Shown here: positions 37,225 through 46,021 of the stretch, in pieces
Layout: every line of letters begins with the position of its first letter
How positions within the stretch are numbered: position 1 is the first letter of the stretch
From: Aureispira sp. CCB-QB1
GTDB lineage: Bacteria > Bacteroidota > Bacteroidia > Chitinophagales > Saprospiraceae
Direction: 5' to 3'
DNA length: 64,000 nt
Assembly (NCBI RefSeq): GCF_000724545.1
Contig: NZ_JHBV01000016.1
Location: 391,075 to 455,074, forward strand
Notes under the pieces: generated by a model
What the model was told of the DNA's origin: nothing
What the model saw: only the letters and a program-made list of their open reading frames with translations
Database searches by the model: none
Translations under genes and position numbers: made by a program

Positions 37225-38496
37225 ATGAGTATCATAGAACTCGTAGTTCCAGTTATTGGTGAGTCCATCACAGAAGTAACACTTTCTTCTTGGGTCAAAG
37301 AAGACGGTGCTTACGTAGAATTAGACGAAATTATTTGTGAATTCGAATCGGATAAAGCAACCGTAGAAGTTCCTGCCGAAAAAGCAGGAAAATTAATTTG
37401 GGTTGCTCAAGAAGGTGACGATATCGCTATCGGAGATGTATTTGCAAAGATTGATACCAGTGCTGCTGGTCAAGATACCTCTTCTAACAAAACGGAAGCT
37501 CCTGTTGAAACTCCTAAAGAAGAAGCTCCTGCCAAGGAAGAACCTGCCAAAGAGGAATCTACTAATTCTTATGCTAGTGGGCATCCTTCTCCTACTGCTC
37601 AAAAACTAATGAATGAGCACAACTTAAAAGCAGCAGATATTACGGCAACAGGCAAAGATGGACGCATTACTCAAGACGACGTTCAAAAGGCAATTAACAA
37701 TAAGTCGAATGCTCCTGCTAAGAAAGAAGAAGTAGCTCCTAAAAAAGAAGAAAAGGCAGCAACAACACCTACACAAAATGCAGCGTTTAGCCGTGCACAG
37801 CGTACCGAAAAAATGAGCCGTATGCGCCGTACAATCGCCAAACGTTTGGTGTCTGCCAAAAACAATACAGCGATGCTAACAACCTTTAACGAGGTTGATC
37901 TAACTGAAATCATGGCACTGCGCAAAAAATATCAAGACAAATTTGTAGAACGCTATGGTATCAAATTAGGTTTTATGTCTTTGTTTGCCAAAGCTTGTGC
38001 TAAGGTTTTGATGGAAATGCCTGACGTTAATGCTCAAATTGATGCAGATGGTAAATCTATTATTTATCATGACTTTGTTGATATTTCTATTGCTATCTCT
38101 ACACCAACAGGTTTGGTCGTTCCTCCTGTTAAAAATGTAGAGTCGTTGAATTTTGCAGAAATTGAGGGCGCAATCAAAGGATTGGCTAAAAAAGCTCGTG
38201 AAGGTAATTTAACCCTTCAAGAAATGCAAGGCGGTACCTTTACCATTACCAATGGTGGCGTATTTGGTTCCATGATGAGTACACCAATTATCAATGAACC
38301 TCAGTCTGCTATTTTGGGTATGCATACTATCCAACAACGTCCAATGGCTATTGATGGGGAGGTAAAAATTCGCCCTATGATGTATTTAGCCTTGTCTTAC
38401 GATCATAGAATTATTGATGGCAGTACTTCTGTTACGTTCTTAGTAAAAGTAAAACAACTGTTAGAAGATCCAATTACGTTGTTCTTGGATTTATAA
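37225..38496 (+). CDS. sucB: 2-oxoglutarate dehydrogenase E2 (dihydrolipoyl succinyltransferase)
   Basis: This is the core of the 2-oxoglutarate dehydrogenase complex and transfers succinyl groups from lipoate to CoA. The lipoyl domain carries Lys44 in [10 protein letters not shown] Pro/Ala/Glu/Lys linker precedes the E1/E3-binding domain ([27 protein letters not shown]). A second charged linker leads to the acyltransferase domain with His394 and Asp398 in [10 protein letters not shown]. The start [18 protein letters not shown] favours the succinyl rather than acetyl form. It is monocistronic here: sucA is not adjacent, and a strong terminator follows. Confidence 0.92.
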   Translation: MSIIELVVPVIGESITEVTLSSWVKEDGAYVELDEIICEFESDKATVEVPAEKAGKLIWVAQEGDDIAIGDVFAKIDTSAAGQDTSSNKTEAPVETPKEEAPAKEEPAKEESTNSYASGHPSPTAQKLMNEHNLKAADITATGKDGRITQDDVQKAINNKSNAPAKKEEVAPKKEEKAATTPTQNAAFSRAQRTEKMSRMRRTIAKRLVSAKNNTAMLTTFNEVDLTEIMALRKKYQDKFVERYGIKLGFMSLFAKACAKVLMEMPDVNAQIDADGKSIIYHDFVDISIAISTPTGLVVPPVKNVESLNFAEIEGAIKGLAKKAREGNLTLQEMQGGTFTITNGGVFGSMMSTPIINEPQSAILGMHTIQQRPMAIDGEVKIRPMMYLALSYDHRIIDGSTSVTFLVKVKQLLEDPITLFLDL

Positions 38497-38529
38497 TCGT
38501 TTAGAAAAAATAAAAGATACTTATTTTTT

Positions 38530-38570
38530 AAAAGCTGCTTGTTGTTTCGTTCTACAAGCAGCTTTTTTTA
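38530..38570 (+). terminator. Intrinsic terminator after sucB
   Basis: The stem AAAGCTGCTTGT / ACAAGCAGCTTT, with an 11-base loop, runs directly into a T-tract. Confidence 0.9.
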
Positions 38571-38670
38571 TTTGTCAAAATGGTTCTTAACGTACTCTTA
38601 GTTGGTCTCCTTCAAGTTGGCTTGGTTAGCAATAAAAGTAAATAACAATAGGTCTCTTATTTAAACTAAA

Positions 38671-38699
38671 AATGGAGTCCTACAAAAGTAGAATTCCAT
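38671..38699 (-). terminator. Possible terminator for the DUF2147 gene
   Basis: ATGGAGTCCTAC and GTAGAATTCCAT form an imperfect stem. On the minus strand it is followed by TTTTTAG. It lies about 25 bases past the DUF2147 stop. Confidence 0.5.
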
Positions 38700-38724
38700 C
38701 CTTATTCTTTCAATCTGATTGAAT

Positions 38725-39222
38725 TTATTTTACACGATGCCAAGTTTGCGTGCGGTAGAAAAAGCCAACCCAACCACGTACAGATAATTTGTCTCCAGAA
38801 CTATCTGAATCATCCATCCACATCGTACAGGTATATACTTTTCCTTTTTTAGGATCCATGATACTTCCTCCTTTCCACTTATCGGATGCTTCTTCCATGT
38901 CCCAAATAATTTCCAAACCATACAAAGGTTTTCCTTGACCACGATCAGCAGGACATTTGGTACATTTGATATCTTCAAAGCTTTTTTCCCCACTATCCTT
39001 GAGAGTTTGCTCATCCAATAATTTAACTATTTTGGCGTAATATTTACTTCCTTTTTTATAGATTTCTACATGAGATTTCGTTCTCCCTGTTTCATCATCT
39101 ATTGTTTTCCAAGTACCGATACAATTTTTGCCATTGATAGAGGTTTGAGCCGAAATAGACGTAGACATAAACATTAAACAGCCAACAGCCACTATACTAA
39201 AAAGGTGCGCAATACGTTTCAT
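38725..39222 (-). CDS. DUF2147 family exported protein
   Basis: A signal peptide ends at SISAQ. The mature domain shows the DUF2147 pattern: IGTWKTIDDETGRTKSHVEIY, YYAKIVKL, GKPLYGLEIIWDM, WKGGSIMDPKKGKVYTC, and a C-terminal VRGWVGFFYRTQTW. The 165-residue size is normal. Two cysteines in CTKCPADRG may form a disulfide or bind metal. Family members are secreted or periplasmic with a lipocalin-like barrel and no agreed function. The gene stands alone and is convergent with sucB. Confidence 0.88.
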   Translation of the reverse strand: MKRIAHLFSIVAVGCLMFMSTSISAQTSINGKNCIGTWKTIDDETGRTKSHVEIYKKGSKYYAKIVKLLDEQTLKDSGEKSFEDIKCTKCPADRGQGKPLYGLEIIWDMEEASDKWKGGSIMDPKKGKVYTCTMWMDDSDSSGDKLSVRGWVGFFYRTQTWHRVK

Positions 39223-39579
39223 TTAAATTGATTTTTTTAGTAATTAATTAATCGAAGGATTCAAGAATAAATAGGATAATTCAAAATCTTTGCCAGTTTT
39301 TATATAGTTCGTATTACCATATACCAAAAATTGAGGGCAAAGAACCTCCCTATACCTTATAAAGTTATAAATTATTCTCCATATAGAGAATAACATTTGT
39401 CAGACAATTCCAATATAAGAAAGTTTGTCCCTATTGAATAACACTTCGAGTCTATTTCCATTAAATAAGAACCCTATCAGCTCTGTAAAGTAATTATCTA
39501 ATGATTTTTAAGTGAGCCTTTTATCTGTTTTGTTTGTTTTCTTCTCGTTCTGATAACGCTGCTACTGCGTAATTTACTC
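39223..39579. other. Intergenic region with a small repeat remnant
   Basis: This AT-rich spacer lies between two minus-strand genes. Near 39552-39572 it holds GCTGCTACTGCGTAATTTAC, a remnant of the dispersed repeat family (compare the complement of 18409-18435). No gene or clear promoter was seen. Confidence 0.5.
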
Positions 39580-40557
39580 TTACTCCTTTTTCTTATTTTT
39601 AAATAACGCTTCGTATATTTCATTCACCTTCTTAGCTATTTCAGGCAACTGACGCAAAGCAATTATTTCTCTAAATTTGGTGCGAGACTCTCCTGCGGGA
39701 ATACCAATATACTCTTTGTTGCTTCCACCTGGAATAGATTTTGACACTCCTGTTTTGGCTAGGATCGTTGCTCCTTCACCAACTACTAAGGACTTAGAAA
39801 TACCCACTTGACCATAAATAGTAACATGATCTTGGATAATAGTTTTGCCTGCAATTCCAACTTGGGCAGCTAGCAAGCAATGCTTACCAATACGGACACC
39901 ATGTCCTACATGTACTAAATTGTCAATTTTTGTTCCTTCTCCAATCACTGTATCTCCAGAAACACCTTTGTCAATCGTACACCCTGCACCAATTTCAACA
40001 TTATCTTCGATAATAACTCGACCAATGGAATGCCAGCGATTATAAGATTTGTCCTTTTGTCTATTCATGTAGAAGGCATCGTTTCCAATAGATGCGTTGG
40101 CATGTACAATTACATTATTACCGATCTTAGTATTGTCTAAAAGTACTGTGTTGGCTCGAATTAAGCAATTGTCTCCAATCGTCACATGGTTTCCGACAAC
40201 AACACCAGGCTCCAAAATAGTATTTTCTCCTATAATAGCCGTTGGGCTAATAGATTGGTAAACAGGCACAAAAGGACTAAAGTGTAGGGCGAGTTGATTA
40301 TAAGCTTCAAATGGCTTTTCAACAATCAACAAGGCTTTGCCTTCTGGGCACTCTAATTCTTTGTCTATAATAATAGCTGTTGCAGCAGAGTAAATTGCTT
40401 GATTATAATACTTCTCATTATCTACAAACATCAAGCTTCCTTTCTCTACCTTATGAATTTCACTCAAAAAAGTAACTTTGATCTTAGGATCTCCGATAAC
40501 TTTAGCATCTATCAATTCTGCTATATCCGAAATAGATATTGGCATTTTAAATTTCAT
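39580..40557 (-). CDS. lpxD: LpxD-like UDP-3-O-acylglucosamine N-acyltransferase
   Basis: An N-terminal UDP-binding region ([33 protein letters not shown]) is followed by about ten left-handed beta-helix hexapeptide turns (residues about 105-290), including [12 protein letters not shown], which holds the expected catalytic His, and [15 protein letters not shown] helical C-terminus completes it. LpxD adds the N-linked hydroxyacyl chain in lipid A synthesis. The gene sits apart from lpxA, lpxC or fabZ, so it could be a second LpxD-type acyltransferase rather than the housekeeping enzyme. Confidence 0.85.
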   Translation of the reverse strand: MKFKMPISISDIAELIDAKVIGDPKIKVTFLSEIHKVEKGSLMFVDNEKYYNQAIYSAATAIIIDKELECPEGKALLIVEKPFEAYNQLALHFSPFVPVYQSISPTAIIGENTILEPGVVVGNHVTIGDNCLIRANTVLLDNTKIGNNVIVHANASIGNDAFYMNRQKDKSYNRWHSIGRVIIEDNVEIGAGCTIDKGVSGDTVIGEGTKIDNLVHVGHGVRIGKHCLLAAQVGIAGKTIIQDHVTIYGQVGISKSLVVGEGATILAKTGVSKSIPGGSNKEYIGIPAGESRTKFREIIALRQLPEIAKKVNEIYEALFKNKKKE

Positions 40558-40952
40558 AACTTCTGATTTTGTGTAAAGATAACAAAACTAGTGGTTCTCT
40601 AAGCAATCGTTCGTCTAAATATTTGGCAAATTAGAAGACATTCTCCCCCCATTTTGAGCTTTTATATGATTAGCAAGACCTTAGAAATATGAGCAAATTG
40701 ATTCAAACCTTTTAAGCATTTGTTAAGAGAGTTCAGCTTTTTTAACTAATATTGCGCTTGTAAAACAATCTACAAGGTAAAGTTGAGATTTTTTTTATAT
40801 GCGTATGAGGGTTTCAGCCTAAATTAGAATCATACATATAGAAAACCTATGCATCGTACAATTTTGATGCATCCATACCAATACATATTAACACCTTTGT
40901 AGGCATCTATTTCTGTCCTACATTTTTTTTAAAATCAATCTTTTTCAAGTTT
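40558..40952. other. Divergent intergenic region lpxD-fabG
   Basis: This is 395 bases of AT-rich DNA between divergent genes, presumably containing both promoters. I see no repeat copy, hairpin or convincing TAnnTTTG box. Confidence 0.5.
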
Positions 40953-41693
40953 ATGAAACTTTTGGAAAACAAAATAGCCCTCATCACTGGTGGCTCAAGA
41001 GGAATTGGCGCAACAATGGTCAAAAAATTTGCAGAACAAGGCGCACACGTAGCTTTTACCTACCGTTCCTCTTCTGAACAAGCCAATCAATTAGTTGAAG
41101 AAGCTTCCACATATGGTACGACTATCAAAGCTTTTGCTTCAGATGCTAGTTCTTTTGAGCAAACACAAGGATTGATTGCTGATGTGATAAAAGAATTTGG
41201 GACTATTGATATCCTAGTCAATAACGCTGGTGTCACTCGTGACAATTTATTAATGCGTATGACAGAGGATAACTGGGATGACGTTATGAACAACAATCTA
41301 AAGTCTATTTATAATTTCACGAAGTGCATCATGCGTCCTATGCTAAAAGCTCGTGGTGGCTCTATCATTAACATATCTTCTATTGTAGGACTAAAGGGGA
41401 ATGCTGGACAAGCTAACTATGCTGCTTCAAAGGCTGGTATGATAGGTTTTACTAAATCGATTGCCCAAGAAGTAGGCTCTAGAAATATACGATGCAATGC
41501 CATTGCTCCTGGGTTTATCGCAACTGATATGACAGATGAGCTAGATGAGAAAGTAAAGGATCACATGATTCAAACAACATCTCTCAAACGTCTTGGAACA
41601 ACAGAGGAAATTGCCAATGTAGCGATCTTCCTCGCTTCTGATATGTCTAGTTATATTACAGGAGAAACAATTAATACTAGTGGTGGGATGTAA
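40953..41693 (+). CDS. fabG: 3-oxoacyl-ACP reductase FabG
   Basis: This classical SDR reduces 3-oxoacyl-ACP with NADPH in fatty acid elongation. It shows the cofactor loop GGSRGIG (13-19), NNAG (90-93), and the catalytic Ser143 (INISSIVG), Tyr156 and Lys160 (YAASK). IAPGFIATDM and a C-terminal INTSGGM are typical of FabG. The 246-residue length is standard. It is transcribed alone, far from other fab genes, so a paralogue with a special substrate is not excluded. Confidence 0.92.
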   Translation: MKLLENKIALITGGSRGIGATMVKKFAEQGAHVAFTYRSSSEQANQLVEEASTYGTTIKAFASDASSFEQTQGLIADVIKEFGTIDILVNNAGVTRDNLLMRMTEDNWDDVMNNNLKSIYNFTKCIMRPMLKARGGSIINISSIVGLKGNAGQANYAASKAGMIGFTKSIAQEVGSRNIRCNAIAPGFIATDMTDELDEKVKDHMIQTTSLKRLGTTEEIANVAIFLASDMSSYITGETINTSGGM

Positions 41694-41717
41694 CATCGCC
41701 TCAGCTATATTTTATGT

Positions 41718-41772
41718 TGCCAATTGGGAAGACAGCACTTATTAAGTTTAATCTTCCCAATTGGCATTTTTA
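41718..41772. terminator. Strong terminator between fabG and the phosphatase gene
   Basis: A perfect 15-base-pair stem (TGCCAATTGGGAAGA and its complement) with a 19-base loop is followed by TTTTTAT on the plus strand. It ends just before the phosphatase stop codon and may serve both genes. Confidence 0.9.
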
Positions 41773-41775
41773 TAT

Positions 41776-42237
41776 TTAGGCTTCTTTTTGGTAACGTTTG
41801 ACAACTTCAGAACAGGCTTCTTCCAACATTAGGTAAACCTTTTTGAAGCCACTGTCCTCCCAATATGGATCAGGAACGGCTACGTTTCTCTCTGGTAACA
41901 CCATATTCATAATCAAACTTACTTTTGATTTTTGAATGGTTGTTTGGCATAGGTTCATCACATCGTTGTAATTACTACTATCCATGACATAAATTATATC
42001 AAAATTCTCCAAGTCTTGAACTGTCAACTTCCTTGATCTTTGATCGGAAATATCCAAACCATGTTCTGCTGCAATTGCAATAGAACGAGCATCGGGCAAT
42101 TCTCCATTATGATACCCACTTGTTCCTGCCGAGTCTACTTCCCAGTTCAATCCTTCTGCTTCAATCTTCTGCTTTAAAATCCCCTCGGCTAATGGAGAAC
42201 GGCATATATTTCCTAAGCATACCATTAAAAATTTCAT
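41776..42237 (-). CDS. Low-molecular-weight protein-tyrosine phosphatase
   Basis: The P-loop CLGNICRS puts the nucleophile at Cys7 and the phosphate-binding Arg at 13. The general acid is Asp123 in VPDPYW. The intervening AGTSGYHNGELPDARS is also diagnostic. At 153 residues it has the normal size of this cytosolic family. Bacterial members dephosphorylate tyrosine kinases that control polysaccharide export, or arginine-phosphate proteins. No cognate kinase is in the window, so the target is unknown. Confidence 0.92.
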   Translation of the reverse strand: MKFLMVCLGNICRSPLAEGILKQKIEAEGLNWEVDSAGTSGYHNGELPDARSIAIAAEHGLDISDQRSRKLTVQDLENFDIIYVMDSSNYNDVMNLCQTTIQKSKVSLIMNMVLPERNVAVPDPYWEDSGFKKVYLMLEEACSEVVKRYQKEA

Positions 42238-42338
42238 CTATTCTTGTTTTTCTTGTTAAAGAAATAATCTACAAGGCACTTTCAGTGAGATTCGTAGAAG
42301 TTTATATTCTAAGCGGCGTACACTATATTACGATCGTA

Positions 42339-42875
42339 TCAACGAGTTGTGTTATTACACAAATAAAACCCCAAACCTATTTTAATGGGCAAATCAACGG
42401 TCTGCGTAATCTGTCCATAGTTTTGATAAGCAGGACAATTGGTGTATCGAATTCCCAAGGCTACTGTAGCAAAAAAAGCTTTCTTTGAATGCCATTCTAT
42501 TTCAGGAATGCATTCTACCCCAAAAACTAGTAGGCTTTTTTGATAAAACAATGCCCAGCCAATTTGAGCTTGAATACTTGTCGAAGCTCGCCACGCCCCT
42601 TTAGTCCAAAAAGGCAAATTATAGCCTAAATTAAGCCCTATTTGATTTCCCCAATTAATCATTCTATACTCAAGCCCAGTTAAGACTCTCCCCTTCCATA
42701 CATTATGTTGATAAGCCAATTCTAGACCACCTCCATTATAATAATATTCTCCTCCAACATTGCTTGCAACTCCCAAAAAAGAAAGGGGTTTTAAGGACAG
42801 CTGTTGAGCTTTGGAGGTAGGGTGCCATAAGAAAAAAAACAGCCCTACTATAACTATACATCGCATGATTACCAA
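42339..42875 (-). CDS. Small exported protein, probably beta-barrel
   Basis: A hydrophobic signal (MRCIVIVGLFFFLWHPTSKAQ) precedes beta-strand-like repeats (GGGLELAYQHNVWKGRVLTGLEYRMINW, GLNLGYNLPFW, FATVALGIRYTNC) that suggest a small outer membrane barrel. The ATG at 42875 would overlap the upstream hydrolase stop by 7 bases; the ATG at 42866 gives a cleaner signal and starts 3 bases past it. Either way it is translationally close to the hydrolase lipoprotein gene and probably co-expressed. The family is unknown to me. Confidence 0.72.
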   Translation of the reverse strand: MVIMRCIVIVGLFFFLWHPTSKAQQLSLKPLSFLGVASNVGGEYYYNGGGLELAYQHNVWKGRVLTGLEYRMINWGNQIGLNLGYNLPFWTKGAWRASTSIQAQIGWALFYQKSLLVFGVECIPEIEWHSKKAFFATVALGIRYTNCPAYQNYGQITQTVDLPIKIGLGFYLCNNTTR

Positions 42876-43633
42876 TTATTTGCATTTAAAAAAGCTCTTA
42901 TATACTCTAAGACTTCTTCTTGCTGTTCTTTAGAGCTTATTCTTGCTATCCCGTCTTTATCTTGTTTTCCATAACTTCCAAATTGAGCATGATTACCGCC
43001 ATCTATTTGATGGTAAATCGTTTGCCCTCTAGTTGAATTTAAAGGCATATCTACCAAACGTTCTATTATATTCCCCGATGGCAATAAATATTCATTCTCT
43101 TGAATTGTCTTAGGAGTTGCCAAACCATCGTGTTCTCCAAAAAGTGACAAGACAGCCCCATTCCAATCTGACAAGCTCGCACTTTTGCTAGGATAGGACG
43201 CCATTAATACCAGTCCAACATATTCTGAAGGATTATTATTAATATCTATACAAGCAACGGCACCTCCTAGAGAATGTCCGCTCAAAATCCATTGTTCTAC
43301 GCTAGGAAATACGTTTTTGCAAGCTGCTGCCTTATTTCCATTTAGAATAGCCAAATTTGCAGATGTTTTAACAATAATAATTGGATAACCATCTAGCACC
43401 AAATCTTGAAACGTGTTTCTGTAAGCATGAGGATCTACCAATCCTCCTGGATAAAAGAGCACTCCTGTCTTAGATAGAGTTACATTGGTAGGATATAAAC
43501 TAATATAATTTGGCGTTTCCTGAATCTGAACACCATCGATTGACACTACTGCTTCAGGCAAATAACTACAAGCTGTTATACTTAGTATTAACAGCACCAT
43601 CAAACAGTATAAACTAGAACTAGGCTTTTTCAT
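42869..43633 (-). CDS. Alpha/beta hydrolase lipoprotein
   Basis: A lipoprotein signal ends at SITAC (Cys22). The alpha/beta hydrolase core has FYPGGLVDPHAY as a likely oxyanion segment, the nucleophile elbow GHSLGG with Ser121, an acidic residue in GEHDGLA near 168, and His in GGNHAQFG near 214. The arrangement resembles the dienelactone-hydrolase-like family of small esterases. Substrate is unknown; location is probably periplasmic membrane face. The next gene overlaps or abuts it, suggesting a two-gene operon. Confidence 0.85.
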   Translation of the reverse strand: MKKPSSSLYCLMVLLILSITACSYLPEAVVSIDGVQIQETPNYISLYPTNVTLSKTGVLFYPGGLVDPHAYRNTFQDLVLDGYPIIIVKTSANLAILNGNKAAACKNVFPSVEQWILSGHSLGGAVACIDINNNPSEYVGLVLMASYPSKSASLSDWNGAVLSLFGEHDGLATPKTIQENEYLLPSGNIIERLVDMPLNSTRGQTIYHQIDGGNHAQFGSYGKQDKDGIARISSKEQQEEVLEYIRAFLNANNW

Positions 43634-43717
43634 TATTTTATTAATAAGCTACTAAGTAGTCGTTCAGAAAAATTCTATCAATACAACTATGTTGCTATAT
43701 AACAAGGAAAAACCAGA

Positions 43718-44440
43718 CTAGTTGCGAGAAGCTCTAAAATAATATTTTACAAGCCCTATCCAAATCAAAAATTCTGCGATAACTAGATTCACGACCCAAC
43801 TTAGCCACGCTACGAGAATATAAAAATCAGGATAACAGAGTAAACTATATGTACTATTCGGGCAAATAATGCCATTCCTCAATTTCCAGTCTGAAACCAA
43901 ATAAGTTGCAGCTCTTAATGAGATGGCTGAAAGTGTCATCGCATAACTCCGAATCATATATCGTCCGTGAGCTTCTAAGGCTCCTCTTCGTATTGTTTGA
44001 TAAGCTCTAAAAGTAAGCCACCACCATATGATCGCTTGTAGCACAAATGCGCAACGTGCCCAAAAACCACCATTACCATAAAAAGCCATTACAAAGCCAG
44101 ATGGTCCAGCAACAAACAATATCAAAAATACGTAGAGTTTTCCTATCGACCGATGCCATTTCGGATATTGAAACATTAATTTTTTTGAAAACTGGGTTAG
44201 CCCTGCTGCAATAACCAAAACGGCACTGGTAATATGAATATAAAATGCCGCTAACCAATGCCATTCGTCTACAACCCATTGCTTGGAAGCCAAAAAATCA
44301 ATGTCTGTTGGAAAAGGTGGTACAATATAAGGAAATGCAATCGAAGCCATCTTGTAAGTCGATAGCCCTATAATTATTAGAAAGACAACTCCCAGAAGAA
44401 AGTTTATCCAGTAATTAGCAAGTGTATTTTTATTTATCAT
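43718..44440 (-). CDS. DUF2306 family membrane protein
   Basis: The protein has seven likely transmembrane helices in 240 residues. Helix 3 contains a conserved His and is followed by GLTQFSKKLMFQYPKWHRSIGKLYVF, then helices with AFYGNGGFWAR and GRYMIRSYAMTLSAISLR. These histidine- and arginine-bearing segments are the DUF2306 signature, a family related to heme-binding or cytochrome-like membrane proteins but without proven function. It lies on the same strand as the hydrolase pair with an 84-base gap. Confidence 0.82.
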   Translation of the reverse strand: MINKNTLANYWINFLLGVVFLIIIGLSTYKMASIAFPYIVPPFPTDIDFLASKQWVVDEWHWLAAFYIHITSAVLVIAAGLTQFSKKLMFQYPKWHRSIGKLYVFLILFVAGPSGFVMAFYGNGGFWARCAFVLQAIIWWWLTFRAYQTIRRGALEAHGRYMIRSYAMTLSAISLRAATYLVSDWKLRNGIICPNSTYSLLCYPDFYILVAWLSWVVNLVIAEFLIWIGLVKYYFRASRN

Positions 44441-44530
44441 GGTTAGGGCGATTGGTCATTAATATACATAGTTATTTGTTCCCTCTCGTTGTGAGCAGTT
44501 TCTTTGAGCTACCAATACAAGCTTACTTAA

Positions 44531-44572
44531 CGATCAGTTAGTCGCTACACTGCTACTGCATGGCTGTTGACA
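44531..44572. repeat. Short intergenic repeat remnant
   Basis: GTCGCTACACTGCTACTGCA followed by TGGCTGTTGACAACT is a diverged right end of the dispersed element (compare 29952-29979). Confidence 0.45.
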
Positions 44573-44573
44573 A

Positions 44574-45758
44574 CTACTCCTCTACATCCTCTTCTTCTAC
44601 TGCCTCATCTTCTTCTAATCCAGTTGTATACATTAAATCTATATAGATTGGCAAATGGTCGCTAAAACCACCTATAAAACGAGGACCAGCGTATGTTCTA
44701 AAAGGCTGCAAACCTAAATATTTAATATCTTCTTCTAACAAGAACCGAGCAGCAAAAATATGAGCACCACCATCTGATGCCCTCAAAAATCCTCTTCTTT
44801 TTTCGTTCAACAAAGGTTCAGACACGATGATGTGGTCCAATGTTCCCCAATGTCCTTGGTATTTGTGAGAGCCCAATTGCCAGTTTTTGCCCAAGCCCTC
44901 CATATAATTGAACAAATCGCCCTTTTGAACGGCTTCTTTATCCCCTTTTGCTTTTAAAACTTCTATCAAGCTTTTATTATTCGCATGGTCGTTCATATCC
45001 CCCATTACCACAACCTTGACATTAGAGTTTGTTTCGTACAAAGCATCTATTTTTTGACGAACCAAAGACGCTACATAAACCCTTTTAGGCTCGCTTTTGG
45101 CTTGTCCTCCCCATCTCGATGGCCAGTGATTGACAAACACACTCAAGGTATCTCTGCCTAAGACTTGTCCACGCACGTGCAATACATCCCTTGTTTTTAG
45201 ATTTTTATCAAAAGGAAAATCGACTCGAATAGCCTCATGATCAAGGTACTTAAATTTGCTTGGGCGGTAAATAAAACCAACATCAATGCCTCTTCGGTCT
45301 GGCGATTCTTCGTGAACAATTTCGTAGCCAAACTTTTTGAGAGGCGTTTTATTAATCAAATCCTCTAATACCTTTTTGTGTTCTAATTCACAAAATCCCA
45401 CCACTGCTGGTGGTTCCCAACCTCCGACTGCCATCATCACCTTATAAATATTATTCAATTTTTGTTGATAGCGATTGTAAGTCCACCTTTTAAGACCACC
45501 TTTGGTAAAGTCATCGTCTCTTTTGGTACTATCGTCTTCTGGAAAAAATAAATTCTCTGCATTATAGAAAACGACTCGAATCCCATTGTTATTTCGAGGA
45601 GCGACATCATGATCTTTCAAACCTAGTGTCAAGTTTGCTTCTGCATTTTCCAATCGTTTTTGGCGTTGTTCAGGGCTTGCTTGAACTGCTGCTGTGTCTT
45701 CTTGCCCCCAAACATTATTCCCTAGCAAAAGAATAAAAATAAATACTATGATGCGCAT
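44574..45758 (-). CDS. Secreted endonuclease/exonuclease/phosphatase family protein
   Basis: A signal peptide (MRIIVFIFILLLGNNVWG) precedes an EEP domain: FYNAENLF (metal site), GFCELEHKKVLEDL (catalytic Glu), VFVNHWPSR, GDMNDHANN and a final FSDHLPIYIDL (catalytic Asp-His). The family includes DNase I-like nucleases and lipid or phosphoinositide phosphatases, all metal dependent. Export suggests a nutrient-scavenging or extracellular DNA role. The C-terminus is a short acidic tail (LEEDEAVEEEDVEE). It is divergent from recJ across about 260 bases. Confidence 0.88.
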   Translation of the reverse strand: MRIIVFIFILLLGNNVWGQEDTAAVQASPEQRQKRLENAEANLTLGLKDHDVAPRNNNGIRVVFYNAENLFFPEDDSTKRDDDFTKGGLKRWTYNRYQQKLNNIYKVMMAVGGWEPPAVVGFCELEHKKVLEDLINKTPLKKFGYEIVHEESPDRRGIDVGFIYRPSKFKYLDHEAIRVDFPFDKNLKTRDVLHVRGQVLGRDTLSVFVNHWPSRWGGQAKSEPKRVYVASLVRQKIDALYETNSNVKVVVMGDMNDHANNKSLIEVLKAKGDKEAVQKGDLFNYMEGLGKNWQLGSHKYQGHWGTLDHIIVSEPLLNEKRRGFLRASDGGAHIFAARFLLEEDIKYLGLQPFRTYAGPRFIGGFSDHLPIYIDLMYTTGLEEDEAVEEEDVEE

Positions 45759-46021
45759 TGAGTTATTTTTTATGGTTCTTTATTGTAAATTTGAAGTTAC
45801 ACTTCATGCCACCAACTAAGGACTTTCTCTCAAATATTTTAGTTCCTTTTGGCAACAATCTTATCATGAGATCCGTAAGCTATCAACGGTTAGTCTTTTT
45901 TGTCGATTGGCTTTTTTATTTTTTCAATACAAAATAATCGATTCTTAGGACTTCAACTACTTTCTAAGGATTAAATTCTAGTTAACAATCTCCTAATTAT
46001 ACCAAGAACACCTCAAGAACT

